The notes beneath the pieces are model-generated. The model saw only the letters and a list, made by a program, of their open reading frames with translations, searched no databases and was not told the origin of the DNA. DNA of 64,000 nt. Origin: Berberis thunbergii (Eukaryota; Streptophyta; Magnoliopsida; Ranunculales; Berberidaceae). The stretch is from assembly GCA_003290165.1 (NCBI GenBank), contig QNQO01010750.1, forward strand, positions 115,374 through 179,373, written 5' to 3'. The number at the start of each line of letters is the position of its first letter. Position 1 is the stretch's first letter. The position numbers were made by a program, and so were the translations under genes. This document shows, piece after piece, positions 59,356-64,000 of the stretch.

Positions 59356-62300
59356 TGGTGGTTTATTAGATTTTTGTCCAATTTTCAAGAATCTTTGAGC
59401 TGAAAAAGTATTTTACAATTAAACTGAGTCATTTTTGTGTTCTATTCAATCTCCATTGAATACTTAGATGGTTACAGTAATTGTGTAAAATCTTTATGAA
59501 AATGCATTCGAAATCTGACTCTTGGTGAATTAAAAAAAAAAAAGTTTTGAGTCTTTTTAATTTTAGAGAATATTTTTGTTGCCTTTAATTTTGAGAAAAC
59601 ACATACTAACACGTGTCACATAGTTATATTAATAGAAAACATGATATTTGATATTATCTTTATGTTAGATGTATTTCGTGAGACTTTTCAACTCGACTAT
59701 TCATGCACTATAAGCCAAATCAACATGATTTGAAGTTGATTAGTGAGATATTGAACTAAAAAACCTTAGAATAATAGTGGAGACTTAACCCTCGTGAGTT
59801 TTGAGCCATTCTTTATTTCTTGAGGATTATTAGTTACACTCTGATTTTTTTTAGTCCGCTTTATTTCGTTGATGATCTCATTATTCTTGATTTTCTTATT
59901 GATTGCTATAAGAATGACATAAAAATTGAATATTTACACTAGAACTTCTTGCTTTATTTAGTTGAGATGTCCTAGTACTAACTAGAACTTATGAAGTGAT
60001 ATAGGCATTTCTTTCTTCAAACCATTTTTTTTAGCCTTTTCGCCTACCGAATAACAAATATCCATTTGCAGCCCTTTGAGCCTTTATATAACCTTCTCTT
60101 TGTTATCCCTATTCCCAATACCTACTTCAATCAAGGAGTAATACCTCTATTATTTTATCCTTGCAAAATTTTCTGAGAATGTATACGGTGAGATATATTT
60201 ATGGAATGGGAAAATAGAAAGAGTTGAAAATAGATATTTCATGCGCCCTCAAAGTAAAAGTGTTTGATTGTATAAATGGGGAAAAACATGTAAGAAAAAA
60301 AAACATGTAAAAAAAATTGAAAAATAAGGTTGAAAAAAATATTAATAAATAAAAAGTTAATGGTGTACAACATTGATTTGTTCTTCAATGCCCTATGTGT
60401 TTATTCAAGGGTGTTGCCATTCTTAGGAAATTCTTGTATCCTTTTTGTCCATTATTGTTTGCCATAATCCAAGCACCATTACAACCTAGTAAAGACCTAA
60501 TTGATCTTAAGTGAAAGTTGGTTTAGTATATGTGGAGATTGAATAGGTAAGAACTATGGTGTTTGATTCAACATTCTTAAAAGTAATCATTATTCCTGTC
60601 CATGAGATCATATTCATTTAACTATTTGAAAAATTCTATTTTTCATGATAATTATATGTGAGACGTTTTCATTTTATAGTATATCTTTTCCTCACATATA
60701 AACTGAGTGCCCAATTACTGAGTGTTTTATTTCTGAGTGAATTGTAGTCGAAGTGCTCTTTCTAATGGTTATCTTGTCACATCTTTACTATGAGATGAAG
60801 AGTTATGTTGATAAGGCTCATCACACACACACTTCGAGTTGAGAATGATTATGAAATTTATTTAACCTTTAGATACTATTAAATTATTATACTCTATTGA
60901 TATACTATTGTGACATTTTTAGTTTGTTGTTTTTCTTGAATTTTAAGCAATTAGAAAATTACTTGAGGAAAATAAAGGAGAATGTCCATGTTTTTGCATT
61001 ATGTTTTTAGAAAATAGATTTTGTTCTATCGAGTCAGTAATGTTTGGGGGTAACATTTCTGAAAACCCTCACGAGACTATAACTCGTCCACCAGAGGTAA
61101 TCTAGGGGTTTAAAGCCTTGTTGCATGTTAAGGTAAATGCAACCGTGATTTCTATGAAAGTGAGTTAGGATTTTATTCTTAATTTTGTTTTGCTCGAGGA
61201 CTAGCAAAATGTAGGTTAGGGGGTATTTGATATTCACATAATTATTACATAATATACCTCCTAACTTATGTTTGATAGTGTTTCGAATAGTGTATTTTAG
61301 TATAATTATTCTATTTTTCTATTTTATAGGATTTGGAGTTTAAATGAAAAGAATGCGTTAACGTGGCGAATTTGGAAATTCATAGGCAAATTGACGAAAT
61401 GGAGCGGGAGACACTCAAGCCAAAGAAAAATAATGAAATTAGTTTTGAATTGGTGGAATAAAGAAGTTATATGGATGAACATAGCCCCCATTATTGATAT
61501 AGAATTTAAAAAAAGAAATCCACCAACAGGGAGGATCCCTTTTGTTTACAATTAGGTATTGGGTTTTCAATTGGGCCCAATAAGGAGTTTTAGTTTAACA
61601 AAAGGAATTTCAATTGGACCCAATAAGGTTTTCCAATTGGGTCCAATAATGGTTTCCTTTGGATCACAAATACAAGAAGAGAGTTTTTTTGGCAAAAAGA
61701 AATAAAGCCAGCAGCAGCCGATAACAGCAGAGGAGAAGGCGATGTCTAGCACAGCAAAGAAGAACGTAGCAGCAGCGGACATGAGGCAACAGTGGACATG
61801 CACCGACAACGACGACACAGCAGGGCTGTCCAGAACGCAGCAGGGGACACAACAGCAGCGAAGACGTCGTCCAGCAGGGTGCACATCGCTGATCCACCAC
61901 CGCCATGCCGATGAAGCTCCATACCGCTGTTGCTGTCATCACCTTCGCCATGCGTTACTAAACTCCACGAAAGGTGAAGAGACGAACTCCTAGATGTAAC
62001 GCACTTAATTAGTTTTGATTCATTTTATGCTTTCACGATGAATAATGGTGTTTACGATTCTCACTTTTATTTAATATAGGAATTTATGTTATTTTAGTGA
62101 CAAAGATTTCATCAATTTCTTCGTAGATTATTATTCCGGTGGTTGTCTTTTTCTTTCCATATATGTTTAGTCACGCTTTACTTATGCGTGAAATTTTTAA
62201 GGATCAATTGATTTTGGTAGGTTAGTTATATGTGATCGTCTTTTATGATGTTATTGTCTCCGGATATATCATAAGTTTAGGATATCACATATGACCAACC

Positions 62301-62661
62301 TTTGTGCTCTTTAGAAAAAGTGAAATTTAAAATCCATTTACATTAGGATATATTAATGCATTAAAGAATATTCTTCCGATTATGTTGTTTGGGATGTGAA
62401 ACATGTAATCGAGTCATCATAGCGAATCAATACTAGTTGCCGTGAAATTTAGGAGGGATTCTTGGAACCTTGTGACTTTTCTAAACTTGGTTTTTATTAA
62501 ACTAAATTCAATTTCACATTTTAAAATTGCTAAATTTCTTACATTTAGTTTCGCGTAGTTTTTTTTCTTCCTTGACCTTGTTTTGTAGATCGATTTTCCT
62601 CGTGGGATCGACACCCCAATCTTTACTGCAATTGACCATGTGTACTGTTTGGGCGTAATCA
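59356..62661 (+). mobile_element. Retrotransposon insertion inside the SEC31 segment
   Basis: SEC31 coding sequence is duplicated as GTTGG on both sides (59351-59355 and 62662-62666), a 5-bp target duplication. The insertion begins TGGTGG and ends GCGTAATCA. Near its middle is a polypurine-like stretch, GGTTAGGGGGTATT. At 61229 an apparent 3' LTR begins TGATATTCAC and runs to 62661, ending in the DNA type CTCGTGGGATCGACACC...GCGTAATCA. No matching LTR is seen at the left end, so the element is 5'-deleted or its left LTR is too diverged to recognise. No coding domains were found; the ORF at 61742-61993 lies in the LTR and looks fortuitous. Confidence 0.65.
61229..62661 (+). repeat. Putative 3' LTR of the inserted retrotransposon
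   Basis: Preceded by GACTAGCAAAATGTAGG and a G-rich tract, a context common before 3' LTRs of plant gypsy elements. Has TG...CA ends. Length is about 1.43 kb. Confidence 0.5.
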
Positions 62662-63095
62662 GTTGGCGACTACAAGGAAGCAGCTGCTCAGTGCATATCT
62701 GCTAATAGAATGGCTGATGCTTTAGTTATTGCACATGTTGGTAGTGCTTCCTTGTGGAGAGCACTCGTGATCAGTATCTGAAGAACAATAGTTCATCCTA
62801 CTTAAAGGTTGTGTCTGCAATGGTGAACAACGATCTCATGAGCCTTGTGAATACGAGACCCCTGAGTTCCCAGAAGGAAACACTCGTTCTTTTTGTACTT
62901 TTGCTGAGAGAAAGGAATGGACAGTGTTATGTGATAGTCTTGCTTCAAGACTCATGGTTGTTGGCAACACTTTAGCTCTACTCTTTGTTATATATGTGCT
63001 GGAATATTGACCAAATAGTTGAGATTTGTTTGCGAAGTTTGAAACATGAAGCAGATGGTGAGAAATACAAAGTCTTGGAAGATTTGCTTAAAGGT

Positions 63096-63585
63096 TGTAG
63101 AGTTTTGGGAAAACAGGATTCTGTTGCGAGCCATGAAATGGATGTCCGACGTTCTCCTCCACTTGGAAGGCCTCTAAGTTCAACGCTTCCTGTTTCCCTC
63201 TCTCTTGACCACCGTTGTACACACCTCACTACAGAACAGAGAGCTCACATATAAAGAGTGCCTCTCTGTCCTCCTTCGTCCTTCACGTCACTCTGTCTCT
63301 CTGTTCTTCCATCTCTCTCTCTTTTTCTCCTTCTCACAGATGAACCAGATCGAAGCAGTGGCAGCGCAAAGCGGAGCTCGTGGAGATGACGACGCAGGAA
63401 AGAGATATGATTTTTCTGGCAGGATAAAACTGTTTTTTCAAAATAGTTTGGTTATTTGCACCTCGGGGCTTATTTAGAGCCACCACTGTCCACCAGCAAC
63501 CCTTTTTTTGGGATTCGTGTCCGTACAACGATGAATTTCACCTACACCAGTGTTGTGACATCATCCACCATGATTTTTTAGCCAC
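63096..63585 (+). pseudogene. Further captured segment with promoter-like sequence and short ORF, unidentified
   Basis: After SEC31 the frame continues with QDSVASHEMDVRRSPPLG, which was not recognised. Then come ACATATAAAGAG (TATA-like, 63250-63256), a CT-rich stretch and ATG at 63340 opening MNQIEAVAAQSGARGDDD. That frame stops at 63477. The arrangement resembles a plant core promoter, pyrimidine-rich 5' UTR and first exon, but the source gene is not known. Confidence 0.4.
63250..63256 (+). promoter_or_regulatory. Putative captured TATA box
   Basis: TATAAAG, 84 bases upstream of the ATG at 63340, followed by a long TCTCTC-rich tract typical of plant 5' leaders. Confidence 0.4.
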
Positions 63586-63710
63586 TACAGACGTGAATTT
63601 AGATTTACCAGCAAGGTGCAGCAGTTAGTAGAGTTTTCTGACCTGATACCGGAGGATTCCGATGACGCTGTTGTGAACTCGAGGATGAGTTCTTTCCAAC
63701 CCGAGGCGAC
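63586..63710 (+). pseudogene. Relic of family A protease tail
   Basis: Matches the array units at the DVNLDLPA..VQQLVEFSDLIPED region and at the VVNSRMSSFQPEATDA end just before the 3' LTR. The middle, including the LPPEH segment, is deleted. It shows that the SEC31-carrying element derives from the same gag-protease lineage. Confidence 0.75.
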
Positions 63711-64000
63711 TGATGCATGAGGATTTCTATTGTTCCTAATTGGGTTCCTAGAATTCATAATTTCTGGTTTCTAGGGTTCCTAATTTGCTTTCAAAGTTAT
63801 TTAGTTTTAGTAATCTTTTAGTTTCCTTTTAGGATTAGGCATTATTTTCTTCTAGGAATAGACTGCTTGTTAATCTTAGTAGTTTTTTTTCCTTTTGGTA
63901 ATATTTCAATTATAGTTTAGGAAGTGATTCTGAACCCGATTTGGGTCAGATTCTTGGCAGATTATTTCTTTTATTACGTATTTCGTTTTAGCACGATTAA
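63711..64000 (+). repeat. 3' LTR of the SEC31-carrying element (runs off window)
   Basis: Starts TGATGCATGAGGATTTC, then GGGTTCCTAGAATTC and TTAGTTTCCTTTTAGGATTA, parallel to 58041 onward. It is cut by the window end after about 290 bases. Confidence 0.85.

Larger units (their letters stand above)
59050..63095 (+). pseudogene. SEC31-like: Captured SEC31 (COPII coat) sequence, intron-free, split by an insertion
   Basis: Part 1 (59050-59355) reads LQEALSQEVKAINLDEIVE, then after a frameshift NGKDFFNNLQSPNADPF, and SSISSFDESIQHALVVG. Part 2 (62662-63095) continues with [20 protein letters not shown] and [11 protein letters not shown], then KVVSAMVNNDL, EWTVLCDSLASRLMVVGNTL, CYICAGNID and LRSLKHEADGEKY. 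These match the central helical region of plant SEC31, the outer COPII cage subunit in ER-to-Golgi transport. At least three single-base frameshifts are present. Part 2 spans about 140 codons without an intron, suggesting capture of a spliced transcript. It sits where pol would be in a complete element. Confidence 0.88.

Noticed and set aside
61742..61993. ORF of 83 residues, and overlapping Cys-rich minus ORFs
   Set aside because: Lies within the putative LTR, has no recognised domain, and several frames are open because of CAG/GAC-rich composition.

Overview
This window comes from a plant nuclear genome, most likely a dicot. It is AT-rich, its coding regions are split by GT-AG introns, and its recognisable protein relatives are plant families: PHO1, plant glutamate receptor-like channels, SEC31, a BRWD-like WD40 protein and plant LTR retrotransposons. 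Only one ordinary host gene is evident. It lies at the left edge on the minus strand (1-2952) and encodes a protein with an N-myristoylation-type start followed by a long Ala/Val/Pro/Lys-Glu repeat that runs off the window. Its repeat exon has no in-frame Met in the window, so an ATG-based ORF search misses it. Almost everything to the right of about 6 kb is transposon-derived.

Layout. 3.3-6.3 kb is AT-rich intergenic DNA. 6.4-7.8 kb is a decayed minus-strand Ty3/gypsy gag-protease remnant. 8377-10535 and 49759-50394 look like the two halves of one long LTR (family B, minus orientation), split by about 39 kb of nested insertions. Inside the split lies 10536-47408, a head-to-tail array of 13 LTR-gag-protease units (family A, unit about 2.4 kb). 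None of the units shows reverse transcriptase, RNase H or integrase. Gag of the fifth unit is interrupted at 20389 by a solo LTR of family B (20390-30768). That LTR contains a hAT element (21063-28160, 8-bp target duplication GATATGGG). The hAT contains a CACTA element (22467-28063, 3-bp target duplication GTT). The CACTA carries intron-containing fragments of at least four host genes on one strand: proteasome assembly chaperone 2, alpha-tubulin, a glutamate receptor-like channel and PHO1.

To the right of the array, a second CACTA-like element (about 47602-49758) holds a second hAT (48210-49299). This hAT carries two exons of a BRWD/PHIP-like WD40 gene. Then come a decayed gypsy-type gag-like region (51.6-54.1 kb), another family B LTR (54187-56271) and the 3' part of a LINE (56.97-58.04 kb, minus). 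The last element (58041 to beyond 64000) is a family A relative with an intact tRNA-iMet primer-binding site and a gag start. In place of pol it holds an apparently intron-free stretch of the COPII coat gene SEC31, itself split by a 3.3-kb retrotransposon-derived insertion (TSD GTTGG).

The main biological message is gene capture by three transposon classes within 42 kb. The DNA transposons (CACTA and hAT) took genomic exons with introns. The LTR element took what looks like a spliced copy. A protease-only retroelement has also expanded as a tandem array. None of the captured or transposon reading frames looks intact enough to be called a functional enzyme. All identifications rest on reading motifs by eye.
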